This document shows, in pieces, positions 9,701 through 19,678 of a DNA stretch of 29,986 bases. The DNA is from Entamoeba histolytica HM-1:IMSS (lineage: Eukaryota > Evosea > Mastigamoebida > Endamoebidae), in contig NW_001915029.1 in the NCBI RefSeq assembly GCF_000208925.1, forward strand, positions 5,777 through 35,762, written 5' to 3'. The stretch's first letter is position 1, and each line of letters starts with the position of its first letter. The notes beneath the pieces are model-generated. The model was not told the DNA's origin and ran no database searches. It worked only from the letters and a program-made list of their open reading frames with translations. A program made the position numbers and the translations under genes.

Positions 9701-9895
9701 TATCATGATATATAAAGGATTAGTTGAGTTAATTTCAGAGTATGGATTGACATGTTCACATGTAAGACAAGATGTATCATTAGAATATCCAGTAATACAA
9801 CCATCACATGTATAATCTGCTATACAACTATTAATGCAACCAGGAGAACATTTAAAACAATACACATAATTTATAAAAATTATAATAAGTAACAT
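6710..9895 (-). CDS. Transmembrane receptor-like protein kinase (Entamoeba TMK family)
   Basis: 1061 residues, type I membrane protein. A signal peptide (about 1-16) precedes a long extracellular part rich in Cys, with CXC/CXXC and EGF-like spacing (about 17-60 and 385-530, e.g. CICNDGYGGVDC). One membrane helix spans about 541-570. Next comes a beta-rich stretch (about 607-697) resembling a PapD/MSP-like fold, then a kinase domain (about 760-1045). Kinase motifs: the Gly-rich loop AEGAMGKVY (first Gly replaced by Ala), K786 in VAVKEF, D887 in HLDLKPDN (HLD in place of HRD), D910 in DFGTS, and GTPVYLAPE. Catalytic residues are intact, so it is probably active; the motifs look Ser/Thr or TKL-like. 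The family is large and variably expressed in Entamoeba, with roles in surface sensing, growth-factor response or phagocytosis. Ligand and subgroup cannot be told from the sequence. Single exon. Confidence 0.93.
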   Translation of the reverse strand: MLLIIIFINYVYCFKCSPGCINSCIADYTCDGCITGYSNDTSCLTCEHVNPYSEINSTNPLYIMIDGRCSLIKNTISKTHWLPSTGIKEINSSGPMVITFDSSTPYDQGPCYNGIGTSSFKKSHWFVVDLSKLKNITDNINIVLEYTDQNNKSPIYIDTTSSSDKDNNPQCLTRFLLTTNESTGTMQIPLEFDTQEMSKLYIFAFLEDNASASVSISLQELTGKERVMSFELTQRKIDEMIKTNTHYRHVFHMRNEGRYTYPVCMPTTMTKVIRFSIEYSGNFSIHISTTEENRVRYLQEYTINSSNIAQCKKLWGVTHFRISKDSGIINGLNLRIEGSPILTKRYFALLTNELDIDIPVTFKPICIDNCNNDKGHGNCSAIKQNCICNDGYGGVDCHLKCYHNGRWQVDDFSNLCKYGSSNCEDNCTCKKGYYLVDHYCLHEDCYNNVLTSNIECLRKNEGCSQTCSCLNGFIPLKGSSRCIPKSCGNKKIDTIIDNLNGKRKEQCDGGINCNQFCECIDGYEQNKKDPLSCSKKGVDWVLVGTLIITGTIIVLIFIILLFILLSCFIKSKKVDIEIYKQQQPNYYYYIYGSNKAGPSKENNYYLEPLELDFGNSSNSTNIFDTRFENIVIKNHSKKKWLMIIFHTPNNPKYVFYFDPQVKFVSSKSTKKITVFMTLHCTTKIKNIKIPYTIWFSKCKKSLEMIADLLKNKTFEEWNQEDKLILDKTIKTGCIKRMHYQFTIATDASSSTFLDYDELNIREIPIAEGAMGKVYIGEYRSVPVAVKEFHWDNLTEEEIIELKEEVIAECELMSKLRNPFIANYMGSVTYLPQISMVMQYFVLGSLGEYVRKDNENFIRFPFKLKIKILFDTARGMQFLHENNIMHLDLKPDNLLVNSFDPESACCIKITDFGTSRMNKKSNKRTDKGLGTPVYLAPECYHDEYTFACDVYSFAITSWEVYYQEEPYKDFRSLFEIKVFVEKGKRLEINNTMPSSLKKIINSCWKQETIERPSFCSTVDRLTNILDKSHKYEGLDVGIRFTDIEDIMRKRTERLKLLLEQNE

Positions 9896-11040
9896 TTTGG
9901 TTGATATTTGGTGTCTAGAATAATTGAAGATTTACTTTTTAGGTGATGAGAAAAGATTAGTATTTAAAAAAAACAAATAGGAGTAATAAAGAGTTTAATT
10001 AATTTTGAATGTTTAATAAATTAAACTGAACTTGTTTTTTTTTTATATTTTTAATCAGGGTATACGAAGGAATTATTATATTGAAACTTAGTTGACAGAT
10101 ATTTTGAAAAGATTTAAAATCAAATTGAACTTCTAATATTCTCTGGAAATTTTATTTCTTTTTATTTCTATTTTTAGAATAAGAAATGAGGAATAATTTA
10201 TTATTACTTTCTTCAATACCATATATAAAACTATAATTTTAAACTAAGTACCTATTTTAATAAATTTCTGAATGATTTGAAATTTGTTCAAAAAGATAGG
10301 TTTCATAAATACTTTGTTATTAACAGATATATAATTAAATTTGTTAGATAGGTTGTGTAATTTTGAAGACTGAATAAGACATTTAAGGGTTAAGTATGTG
10401 AATGTTCTTTTTTAACAAATGCTAAGCCAAAACTTATTCCAACATTTTTAATAGAAAAATTCATTAATTAGACTCAAATATCTGATTTAAAAATAAATTA
10501 ACTAATTTTTATTCACAATTTTCTTATTTATTTGTTTAAAGTATTATAAGTATTATACTAAAAAGAAAACGATATTGTATATTCTAGTTTAAATATCAGT
10601 AATATTTTTTTAAGATAATAGATGATGAAGAATCAGACTTGTTTCATATTTAGTAAGTAATACATACTTGATTACCAATCAAATTCAATATATTTTAAAT
10701 TATTGCGTAAAAAAGTAGAAAAGAGAGTCTTTAATATTATTGAAAATTTCAAATAATAAAAATCTTAGTAATGATTTAAATATACTACAACTTCAATTAT
10801 ATTTTTGAATTAAAAAAAATTATTATTTCTATCATAAACAAATGAATTTAAAAAAAAAACATACATTAAATTTTTATTTGACTTGAGTAAAAAAATTAAT
10901 AATTATTTCAACTATGAATTTAAAAGTATTATTTTATAATAATAATAATGATAAATTAGAAAAGAATGAAATGTTATCAATTTTGAAGCTTATTTAGTTT
11001 TTTATATAAAAACATAAATATAAATGAAAGATTGCCATGT
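9896..11040. other. Gene-free AT-rich intergenic region
   Basis: About 1.1 kb between two minus-strand genes. No open frame of interest, no repeat and no RNA gene recognised. It holds the upstream region of the receptor kinase and the 3' flank of the glycosyltransferase-like gene. Confidence 0.6.
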
Positions 11041-12039
11041 CTATTTATCTTCTGGTACAGTAACACTTCCATTAACACTTCTCCATGAATCTGGAACACC
11101 TTTATGTGTTACTATTGGACTACAGCCTGATGGATAATAAGCAACGCCATTATTAAAAGAAAGTTGATCAGGAATGAAACACATTCTTTGAGTACATTTT
11201 TCAATACTTAAATGAAGGTTATTACTAACAAATTCATCAAGAGTTAATAAATTCAATAAAGTTTGGTCATATCCCCATTTACTTACGTATTCAAATTCAA
11301 TTAAATCATTCCATTTATTAATAAATTGTATCATTTTATGAATACCACCCATTCCTAAACCACCATTTAAACCAACATTACCAATTTCCATAAATTTTTT
11401 AGTCATTTTCTTTCCTTTAAAATTTAACATCCAAACAAAATGAGGATATCTATTATAAAAAGTAAAATTCTTTGTTCCTGTACTTTCTGCAAGCCAATAC
11501 AAATCATTTGATGAAAATGTTTTAAAAATATCAGTAAAATAAAAAACATCTCTTAAATCGCTCCATATTACTCTATCATATTGGTTTTGATGATTTTTTA
11601 AATATTCTAAAGCTAATGGTATTCTTGCATTAACACCATTCCAATTTTCATATTTTATATCACTAGGTACTTCAATAACATTAAACCTTTTCATTAAATT
11701 TGAAAATTCTAATGGAATCTCTCCAATAGTAAATACAACAGCAGTGACATTAGGTAATGACGCTCTCATTATCGTTAATGTTTGTTCTATTTCAAATTGT
11801 TGAATATTCCATAAAGGTGAATGTGCATGACTATACATTATTAAATCTCTTTGTGAACTTGGTGGATACTGAAACAATTCTCCACATTTTCCATTATAAT
11901 TAAAATGAGGTAAATCAATAAATGGTAAACGGGTCATTGTAGAATTGTTATACTTATGAAATTGAATATTGTTGAATGAAATAAAAAAATAAGACAGTAT
12001 TATAATAGTTAATGAAAGACACCAAATAAAAATGTTCAT
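11041..12039 (-). CDS. Type II membrane protein, glycosyltransferase-like
   Basis: 332 residues. A short cytosolic start, then a signal-anchor helix (about 5-22, WCLSLTIIILSYFFISF) and a luminal domain, the layout of Golgi/ER glycosyltransferases. The best functional hint is DRVIWSDLRDVFYFTD (D161, D164), which resembles the metal/nucleotide-sugar 'DxxD' strand of GT-A enzymes. Later come NVGLNGGLGMGG, like the 'NxGxxxG' acceptor loop, and WGYDQTLLNLL, like the 'DQ..LN' helix. Similar architecture occurs in nucleotide-diphospho-sugar transferases. The exact family, donor and acceptor are not recognisable. Alternative: a related non-catalytic luminal protein. Start is the only Met before the anchor and has a TATA-like box 24-34 bp upstream. 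Confidence 0.7.
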   Translation of the reverse strand: MNIFIWCLSLTIIILSYFFISFNNIQFHKYNNSTMTRLPFIDLPHFNYNGKCGELFQYPPSSQRDLIMYSHAHSPLWNIQQFEIEQTLTIMRASLPNVTAVVFTIGEIPLEFSNLMKRFNVIEVPSDIKYENWNGVNARIPLALEYLKNHQNQYDRVIWSDLRDVFYFTDIFKTFSSNDLYWLAESTGTKNFTFYNRYPHFVWMLNFKGKKMTKKFMEIGNVGLNGGLGMGGIHKMIQFINKWNDLIEFEYVSKWGYDQTLLNLLTLDEFVSNNLHLSIEKCTQRMCFIPDQLSFNNGVAYYPSGCSPIVTHKGVPDSWRSVNGSVTVPEDK

Positions 12040-12062
12040 TTAATTTTTTTTTAAGTTCTTTT

Positions 12063-12073
12063 CTTATATAAAA
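12063..12073 (-). promoter_or_regulatory. TATA-like element of the glycosyltransferase-like gene
   Basis: Minus strand TTTTATATAAG, followed closely by AAGAACTT, ends about 24 bp before the ATG. Motif-based only. Confidence 0.4.
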
Positions 12074-13061
12074 GGAAAAGAGAAATAGAAAAATAATAAT
12101 AATGAATTATAATAAAAACATTTTCATTAATGTAAGAAATTTGATTTATTTGTTATAATAGCTTTTTGTAAATTTTTTTTTTCTATAATTTAATTATTAC
12201 AATTAAGATTTTTTTAAGTATTTCAAATTTACTTTCAAACACAAAATAATGCTTGGTTTGTATTTTGTTATTTTTTGATAATTTGTTATCTATCACCTCC
12301 TTCTACTTTCATAAAAATTTCTTTGTTTTATGTTTGTCTCAATTTCTTCTTTATTTAAACAATGTTATTTTTAACCATTTTTTTATTGGTTTAAAAATTT
12401 ACATTTATGGTAAAAATTTTTTAAATTGTCTTTTTTATTCTTAAAACAACTGAATAATTTATATTACTTATTAAATTACTAGTACCTTTTTATTTTAATG
12501 ATAGAATGACTATAGTAGTAATAAAATCAAATGTTGTTATGTGTTATGAGAATATTTAAGTTTAGTTGATATTTAATATAATATATAAAAACAAACATGT
12601 TCAAGAAAATAAGAAAAGGAAAAAACGAATTAAGAAATAATAATAATAAAAATAAGGAAGAATGATAATTTTAATAGTAAAGTATTCTCTATTTTTAGTT
12701 ATTAATTAAAATCTAAATTAAGAGGTAAAAAATAAACATTAATTTTTTTATTAAAGAGGAATATATACAATTCATAGTCTTATTCTTATCATAAGAAATT
12801 TCAAGGAAGGAGTTAAAAATAAAAACAATCATTCAAAGAAAAAAAAAGAAAAAAAAACTATTTAAACAGAATAATTAATAGAAAGGAATAACTACAAAGA
12901 TATTTTAATTATATGAAGTAAAGAAATAGAAATGAATTTATTTTCAATATTTCATTTTAGTAATTTCAATTCAAAGTATAAAAGAAAAATAAAAAATTTT
13001 AAAGAATGTAATAAGAAACTAAAATTAATAGTTTATCGTCTTATTTTAAGATGTCTGAAAG
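12074..13061. other. Gene-free AT-rich intergenic region
   Basis: About 1 kb upstream of the glycosyltransferase-like gene and downstream of the TMEM144 gene. The 63-codon open frame at 12253-12444 (plus) is Phe/Leu-rich low complexity and looks spurious. Nothing else seen. Confidence 0.6.
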
Positions 13062-14291
13062 TTATTTAGAAACAACAATACAGACAATTCCTATGATCAG
13101 AATAAAAGTTCCTATACCAAAGAAGATAAAGTTTTTCCATCCTCTAACTTCTCCAAAAACAAATATTCCCCAAATTTGTGATAATAATCCAGGACCAGAA
13201 GTAATTAATGGGAAAGAAACAACATAAGGTAAGTTGGAGTTAGCAATAAACCAACATACTTGTGCAACACCCCACATCATTCCACTAACAATACCAGGGA
13301 AAGTAGTTTCTCTGTACATAAATGGTTTATTTCTAAAACAGATTGCATAACAAATGAAATATAATGTTGAAGAAATGAAAATACCAAGGAAATGAGAAAG
13401 GACATAATCTATTCCATTTGGAGATGATAATCCATTATCTTGTAAATATTTGGGTGGATCAAAATTAGAACCAAAGAATATTCCTGCAATTAATGCTAAA
13501 ACAACTCCTACTATTCTTTGAAGGAATACTGGCATTGACTTTATCATTATAAATATTGGTGATTCTTCTTGTTCTACTGGTTGTGGATGTTCTTTGATTT
13601 CATTAGTTTCTTCTGGTTCATTTGTTGGAGATGGTGCTTGATTTTCATCATTTTGATCTGTTACATGAGATTCTTCTTTATTTTCATCCATTTCTTGAAT
13701 TACTTTATCTACTTCTGGATCTTCTGCTGGTGCTTCTTCAGCTTGTGGATCTTTACTTGTTTTTGTTTTAATCAATGCATAACATGGAACAGAAATTGCA
13801 GCTAATATTGCTCCTACAATATTTAACCAAAAGATTTTAACATCATTTTTATCTGCATGAAGTCCAAATAATCCAAAAGTACCTGTAATCCATCCAGTTA
13901 CCATATTACCAATTCCCCAAATAGCTGGTCCTAATGACAAACCTATCATTTGTAAACTTGGGACACACAATAAATTACCTGTACACCATAATGCACCTCC
14001 TAACATTGCAAATGGTTCAAAATAAATTGGACCTTCCATAGTTGCACCACGAATTAACATTGTAAATGTTCCAATAATTAAAATACCAATTGACATCATC
14101 CATTGTAAGAAAAATCCATCTCCTGCTGGAAACTTTTTAACAACAATCCAATTACTGCCAAAGAATAAAATGGCAATAAGTACACAGATATATCCAACTA
14201 CATCATTTTTACTTTCTGCATCAGAAGGCATCATAGAAGAACTTGAACTTGAGCTATTCATCGAAATCTTAATTGCTAATTTTGAGTGCAT
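13062..14291 (-). CDS. TMEM144-type multispan membrane carrier (drug/metabolite transporter superfamily)
   Basis: 409 residues with about ten predicted membrane helices in two blocks: helices at about 30-170 (VGYICVLIAILFFGSNWIVV onward) and about 255-408. A long acidic, Pro/Gln-rich cytosolic loop (about 175-250, rich in E, D, N) separates them. FFGSNWIVVKK in the first half is echoed by FFGSNFDPPKY in the second, the internal repeat expected of this two-fold fold. Gly/Pro motifs such as ALWCTGNLLCVPSLQ and GLSLGPAIWGIGNM match TMEM144 proteins, which belong with sugar or nucleotide-sugar carriers; the substrate is not known. The start at 14291 gives a short head (MHSKLAIKIS); a second Met, ten residues later and before a Ser run, is also possible. 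Single exon. Confidence 0.88.
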   Translation of the reverse strand: MHSKLAIKISMNSSSSSSSMMPSDAESKNDVVGYICVLIAILFFGSNWIVVKKFPAGDGFFLQWMMSIGILIIGTFTMLIRGATMEGPIYFEPFAMLGGALWCTGNLLCVPSLQMIGLSLGPAIWGIGNMVTGWITGTFGLFGLHADKNDVKIFWLNIVGAILAAISVPCYALIKTKTSKDPQAEEAPAEDPEVDKVIQEMDENKEESHVTDQNDENQAPSPTNEPEETNEIKEHPQPVEQEESPIFIMIKSMPVFLQRIVGVVLALIAGIFFGSNFDPPKYLQDNGLSSPNGIDYVLSHFLGIFISSTLYFICYAICFRNKPFMYRETTFPGIVSGMMWGVAQVCWFIANSNLPYVVSFPLITSGPGLLSQIWGIFVFGEVRGWKNFIFFGIGTFILIIGIVCIVVSK

Positions 14292-16420
14292 TCCCCCTTT
14301 TTATTTCAATGAAAGAAACATTTAGAAATTTCTCATTTCATCCTTTTTGTTAGTTTGAATAAAGTTGATGAGTGGAGTATTGAATTGTCATATCATAGTT
14401 GTACTATTTACGAAATCATGATTGATAATATTCTATCCAAAGTGGTACATTTTCATAATAGTTATTGATTTATCCATAAATTTAGTTTCACTACGTTATA
14501 AAAATATACCAAAAATTATTATAGAAAAAAAATTATCAACATTACTATTTTTTCTTTTATTTTACATTGATTATCGTAAATTTAGTATTAAAAATCTTAA
14601 TATTATGATTCAAACAAAATAACTCTTGTTAATTGTAAGAAGTTTACAAAAATTGGTATGAAAATTTAAATAGAAAAGTGTTAATTAACGATAAAAATAG
14701 CAGAAATGCAACAGAAGAGTTCAACGAAAATTCTTATGTAGTAGAATCTAATCAATACAAATACTTGTTAGTCAAATTTAGTAATTTAAAAAAAAAACGA
14801 AGAGAATAAAGGAAATCAATATTAAAAAATAAAAGTAATGAGTGAAAAATATTTTAAAAGAATATTCATCATTATAATAAAAGAACAGTCATTCGAAAAA
14901 AAGATGTTATATGAATATAATCAAACATATACTATTCTAAGGAGATAATAAAATTCTGAAAAAAAATTATGATAAGAATGAAGACGAATGAAAAATGGTT
15001 AGCTGGAAAATATCATCAAAGTCTAGAATATCTACGAACAGAGAAAAGATTATTCTTATGAAAAAGAAAGACTGTGGAATAAACAAACAAGTTCCTTATT
15101 CAAAAATTACAACGGTAGGGTCTAGAAACGAATAATTCAAATAAGCACTCATTATTAAAAAATTATGATAAATATCACATTTCTTGAGGAAAATAATGAA
15201 CTAATAAAAGAAGAAATAGTAATATAAAGAAGAAAATAAGATAATATTGATGAAAATGAAATTAAAATGAACTGAAAATTAAAATGAACTGAAAATTAAA
15301 ATGAACTGAAAATTAAAATGAATTGAAAATCAAAATAACCTTCTAGATAATGTATAAAAAATATTAATCTGGAATTCAATGTTAACATGCTAATAAATGC
15401 TTCATATGTAATATGTATAATTAAATACTGGAATACAATGTCTATGGTTTATTATAGCTACAAACATTCAACCAAAAATCATAAAAACTATTTAATTATT
15501 CATTTTTATTTTAAATAACTTAGAAATATATTTTAATAATCTTTTATCATTTCAAATAATTAATACTTATTGGATTTTATTTATTAGTATATTTTTAAAG
15601 AAAAAGATAATTTTCACTAATCCTATTGTTAAAATATATAATTTAAAGTACTTGCTCATCATAACATTTACAAATACTTGTCAAATATTCGTTATTTAAT
15701 GAGAGTTTAAAATAACAACATATTATAAAATACGTTGTTGTAATTTAATTTCTTTAACATTACTAAGTGGGTATAAAACTTATGTCAAATATTAAAATAG
15801 TTTATTTGCTGACAGTATAAAAAGAAATATAAATTAATAATGTCGAAGAGAAAAATAGGTGATTTCTTCTATAAATTTGATAAGAATATTAGTGATAAGA
15901 ATATATATTAATAAATTGTATTTAAAATATTAAAGAAAAACAGAAGAAGAAATTATACTTAATTCTCTATCATTAGTTCTATTATAGTTTTAATAATACA
16001 GGTGCAGTTTTAAACTTCTTGAAACTTATTAACTCTCATAAATCATCTTTAAATAGTATTAATTTATTTTGAGTTCTCTTGTTTGTTAGTTCAGATATTA
16101 TTTCTACTAAAACATTATTCAGTTAATACATAATGGTATGTATTTATTACTAAAAGAAAGGTATGAGTTATATGAGTTAATGAATCATAAAATATTATTA
16201 ATACTGAATGTTAGCATACGTGTAAAATAAATGTTATAATAATGGATGAGTTATTATAATACAATAAATAAGTCACACAAAAGAAAAGAAGTTGACGATA
16301 GTAGAAGAACGAAGTGACTTCCAATAAATAAATTGAAGATAGACAGAATGTAAAAAAATTTAGAGAATAAAAGGAGATATAAACTATGGAAAGAAGTGTT
16401 AACAGAAAATAGAACAATAA
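14292..16420. other. Gene-free AT-rich region with a 17-bp tandem array
   Basis: About 2.1 kb. The open frames here (14422-14622 plus, 16211-16417 minus) are low-complexity and unsupported. The only structure is the 17-bp tandem array listed separately. Right edge is the 3' end of the minus-strand SINE. Confidence 0.6.
15261..15328 (+). repeat. 17-bp tandem repeat, four units, three carrying a GAAC box
   Basis: Unit ATTAAAATGAACTGAAA at 15261, 15278 and 15295, and a fourth with one change (AATGAATT) at 15312, followed by a partial unit. Each of the first three contains AATGAACT, the consensus of the Entamoeba GAAC core promoter element. Confidence 0.9.
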
Positions 16421-17036
16421 TAAATCAATTATGATTAACCTTATTTTTTAGGTTTTTCATCATGTTGAGAAGTGAGTGAATCAGTTTCTTCAACACGCTT
16501 TATTTCTATTGAAATATTGTTTTTCAATCATGCTCGACTTAAATGGTTCCTCATTTAAGTTGCTGCCTGACTTTTATTTTGATTTTAATGAGTAATATAA
16601 TATTTCTCATTCTTTATATTGTTGTTTTAAGAAGAGTATATCTATAACATACTGTTATAGCTCATCTCCTTTTACCTTCGACACCCCTTAAAGAAATGCT
16701 ATTCCTTGATAATGTCCTTATGTTTAATTTTTGTGCAACAATATCAATTATATATGCGTCTTCTTTAATAAATGATAATTCTTAATAAATAATACCTCCT
16801 TAGTAAATAATAATCCTTATAATTAATAATGAATAACAATACATCTTAGTGAATAGTAATGAATAATAGTCTTTCTAAATAATCACTCATAATAAATATT
16901 AATAATAATAAACAGTTAGTTTTGAATTGATATTATCTCACCAAATGAATGATATGAATAGATGATAACAGAAAGATTTGAAAATAGCAATACTTTAGTG
17001 TTCCATGAGATGTCTCTGATATGCCATCTTCGAATC
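16421..17036 (-). mobile_element. SINE retroposon, copy B (same family as 3985-4614, opposite strand)
   Basis: On the minus strand it starts GATTCGAAGATGGC at 17036 and ends ATAATTGATTTATTATTG near 16420. Nearly identical to copy A throughout, with a few substitutions, a 3-bp indel in an ATT run and a diverged patch around 16782-16800. Unlike copy A, the T tail is short and interrupted, and I see no convincing target-site duplication (flanks GGGTCTTATTGTAAT and AATAGAACAATAA share little). Its 5' end abuts the 3' end of a minus-strand LINE remnant. Confidence 0.87.
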
Positions 17037-17039
17037 GGG

Positions 17040-17704
17040 TCTTATTGTAATAAATAAAAAGAAATAAGAATAAAAGAGAAATAAGCAAGCAATTAAGTGT
17101 TAATAGAATTAGTTTATATTATTCATTGTTCATTTTAGAAAAATAAAATACATTCTTCTTCTAGTAACTCTATAAAATATGTTTCGTTATGTATTTATAT
17201 TGTTCAATAATATCAGTTATGTTTTTAATGGTACTGTTTTTAACTTCTTGAATATTGTCAATTTTCATTTTCAATTCTTTATTTAATTTGATATTCTCTA
17301 TATTTAATATTCATTTGTTTCAATTTATTCTTTTTATTTTTTTATTTACATTTTATCTTTATTCTTTATTTCTTTATACATATTTATTTTCTTCTTTCAT
17401 TTTCATTGTTATTGTGATATACATTATTCATAGCATTTATTAGACTCATTTTACTCTTTTTATCTACTACTTATATTTCATCTTTGTTTTTCTTGTATTA
17501 GTTTTATATTATGTTAATGAATATTTCCAGTTATTTATTTTCATTATACTTAAATTTAATTCATTTATTGTTATTATGACATTATCATAATTGAAATATT
17601 TTTCATTCCACGAGGTGATTTGTTTTATTTTCCAATTCTCTTTATTTAATATCACCTGTGTTTCATATAACGATTTCCAATATTCTAAAGTAATATCATT
17701 ATTT
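17040..17704 (-). mobile_element. LINE remnant, minus strand, internally deleted
   Basis: On the minus strand, 17704-17526 encodes part of a reverse transcriptase (EYWKSLYETQ, then LNLSIMKINNWK), nearly identical to the plus-strand copy right of the gap. At about 17525 homology breaks off at NNWK, just before the APG-D motif. It resumes about 90 bp on with the LINE's C-terminal and 3' sequence: TAAATATGTATAAAGAA matches 19304-19320, and TTCTATTAACACTTAATTG matches the 3' tail near 19609. So most of the RT and endonuclease is deleted. The 5' part lies in or beyond the gap. Confidence 0.75.
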
Positions 17705-17804
17705 NNNNNNNNNNNNNNNNNNNNNNNNNNNNNNNNNNNNNNNNNNNNNNNNNNNNNNNNNNNNNNNNNNNNNNNNNNNNNNNNNNNNNNNNNNNNNNNN
17801 NNNN
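17705..17804. other. Assembly gap, exactly 100 N
   Basis: 100 Ns, the conventional placeholder for a gap of unknown size. The sequence on the two sides is an inverted repeat (LINE fragments pointing away from each other), a likely reason the assembly stopped here. Confidence 0.98.
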
Positions 17805-19678
17805 AAAAATGAAATATACCCAAATAACGATATTACTTTAGAATATTGGAAATTGTTATATGAAACACAGGTGAGATTAAATAAAGAGAATTGAAAATAA
17901 AACAAATCACCTCGTGGAATGAAAAATATTTCAATTATGATAATGTCATAATAACAATAAATGAATTAAATTTAAGTATAATGAAAATAAGTAACTGGAA
18001 AGCACCAGGAATAGACACTATATATGGGTATTATTGGAAAATGATGTCATCATCAAGAGAAATCATTCTCAATATCTTTAATGAATGGTTGAACTTCCCT
18101 GAAAACATCAAATTAGACATGATAAGTGGAAGAACTTTATTAATCCACAAAGTGATATGATAGGAATGATGTCACTAATTATCGTCATATCAGTTGTACA
18201 AATGTAATTATGAAAGTATTTACACCAATATTAAAAGAAAATATTCACAGAAGACTTAACATGAATAATGAATAATTTAAAATTAGTAGTAATCAATTGG
18301 GATGTAAACTGCATTCTCTTGCTGCTAAAGAATGAATAATTAATAGTTATATGTTAAAGCAGCAGAAAGAATAGAAATACCCAAAATATGATGAGTCATA
18401 TTATGACATTAAGAAATTATATGACACTGTCAACCATGAATGGGTAATTGAATCATTAAAATATTTTAATTATGAGTTTGTCATCATTGACATAATTGAA
18501 AGTATGATGACTAGATGGAAGATATTCATCGGTTATAAATATAATGAATATCTAGGATATATTAAATTAAATAGATGAATTTTACAAGGTGATTCATTAT
18601 CAAATATACTCTTCATCATACAGATGAATGTAATTTCTCAAATCATCGAAGAGAAATTCCCAAAATCAAATCACACATTATATATGGATGAAATGAGAAT
18701 AATGACAGAAAATAGTGAAGAAATTTGAACAATCCACAATGAAATTGTTGACAAATACATCAAAAAATGGAAGTGTCATCAAATAAATGACACTTCAGAA
18801 GATGGTTTGAGTCAAAATGAGTAGATAAAACTACTACAATGAAGGCATGGAAGTCAATCAATATTAAAAAGAATGCATTTCTACAATTAACTAAAATGCA
18901 AGATGGAGCAATATTTTGTTTGTATAGAAAAACAAAAATAATGAAAAATGAAAGATTGAAATACTGCACACTATGTAAAGACAAGATAACAACAGTAGAA
19001 CACATCTTACTATCTTGTATTTATCATAATAAATCACAAATGGAAAAACATGAAAATATCGGCATTATAATATTGATTAATAAGAAAATATACATTCAAT
19101 AAACAATATAAAACCTCCATATGAAACAATGTTCAAATATAAAGACATCACAATGATATGAACAAACAAATAATGCATAAAAATGAATGACAATATCACA
19201 AAATACCATATATATACGTACTAGATAAAAAGAATAAAACTAGTCTATTATTTGATATGACTATTGTGGCTGATCACAATATTAATTGAGACTATTGGAA
19301 GAAAAGAAATATGTATAATGAATTAAAGAATATGTTAATGAAAATAGAAAAGTTAAAAGATGTCAAAATAATTCCAGTAGTAATTTCAATCAATGGATTA
19401 ATAAATAAAGAAAGTATTAGATTAATTAAAGAATTAAAAATTGAGATTGACATCGAGAAAGAAGTAAAAAACCATGTAATTAAAAACATGATAGATGTTA
19501 TTGAATACTGCTTCAATCACAACAAAACATACTCCGTAGAGATACTAGAAGATGAAGACTCATTGACGGGATTAGTCTCCCCTGAACCATTAAAAATAGA
19601 AACTATTTCTATTAATACTTAATTAATTGCTTTATTATTTTTTATTCATTTCTTCTTTCTTGCTTTTTCTTTTTTTTG
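17805..19678 (+). mobile_element. LINE remnant, plus strand, RT plus endonuclease, decayed
   Basis: About 1.9 kb of an Entamoeba LINE, cut at the 5' side by the gap. In broken frames I read RT motifs NWKAPGIDTIYGYYW (about 17995-18040), KKLYDTVNHEW (about 18412-18440, motif A with Asp), ILQGDSLSNILF (about 18580-18615, motif B), and LYMDEM (about 18680, motif C, with DE in place of DD). Further on come an endonuclease zinc-type motif CTLCKDKITTVEHILLSC (about 18966-19017) and a C-terminal helical part (19311-19622). Many in-frame stops and at least one internal deletion (near 18835) make it non-functional. The 3' tail GGGATTAGTCTCC...TATTAATACTTAATTA (19568-19625) is followed by T-rich sequence. 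This tail is shared with the decayed SINE at 21725-22260, so the LINE is probably of the LINE1 type. Confidence 0.85.

Noticed and set aside
12253..12444. 63-codon plus frame in the gene-free region
   Set aside because: Phe/Leu/Asn-rich low complexity with no recognisable domain; typical AT-rich chance frame.
16400..17055. Target-site duplication around SINE copy B
   Set aside because: Only a short AATAAAT-like similarity in AT-rich flanks; not distinguishable from chance.
17509..17905. Open frames spanning the run of Ns
   Set aside because: Open only because the gap has no stops; the flanking protein parts belong to LINE fragments on opposite strands.
18839..19622. Two plus-strand frames (87 and 103 codons) as host genes
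   Set aside because: They carry the LINE endonuclease zinc motif and LINE C-terminal sequence, with stops between; remnants of the retroposon.
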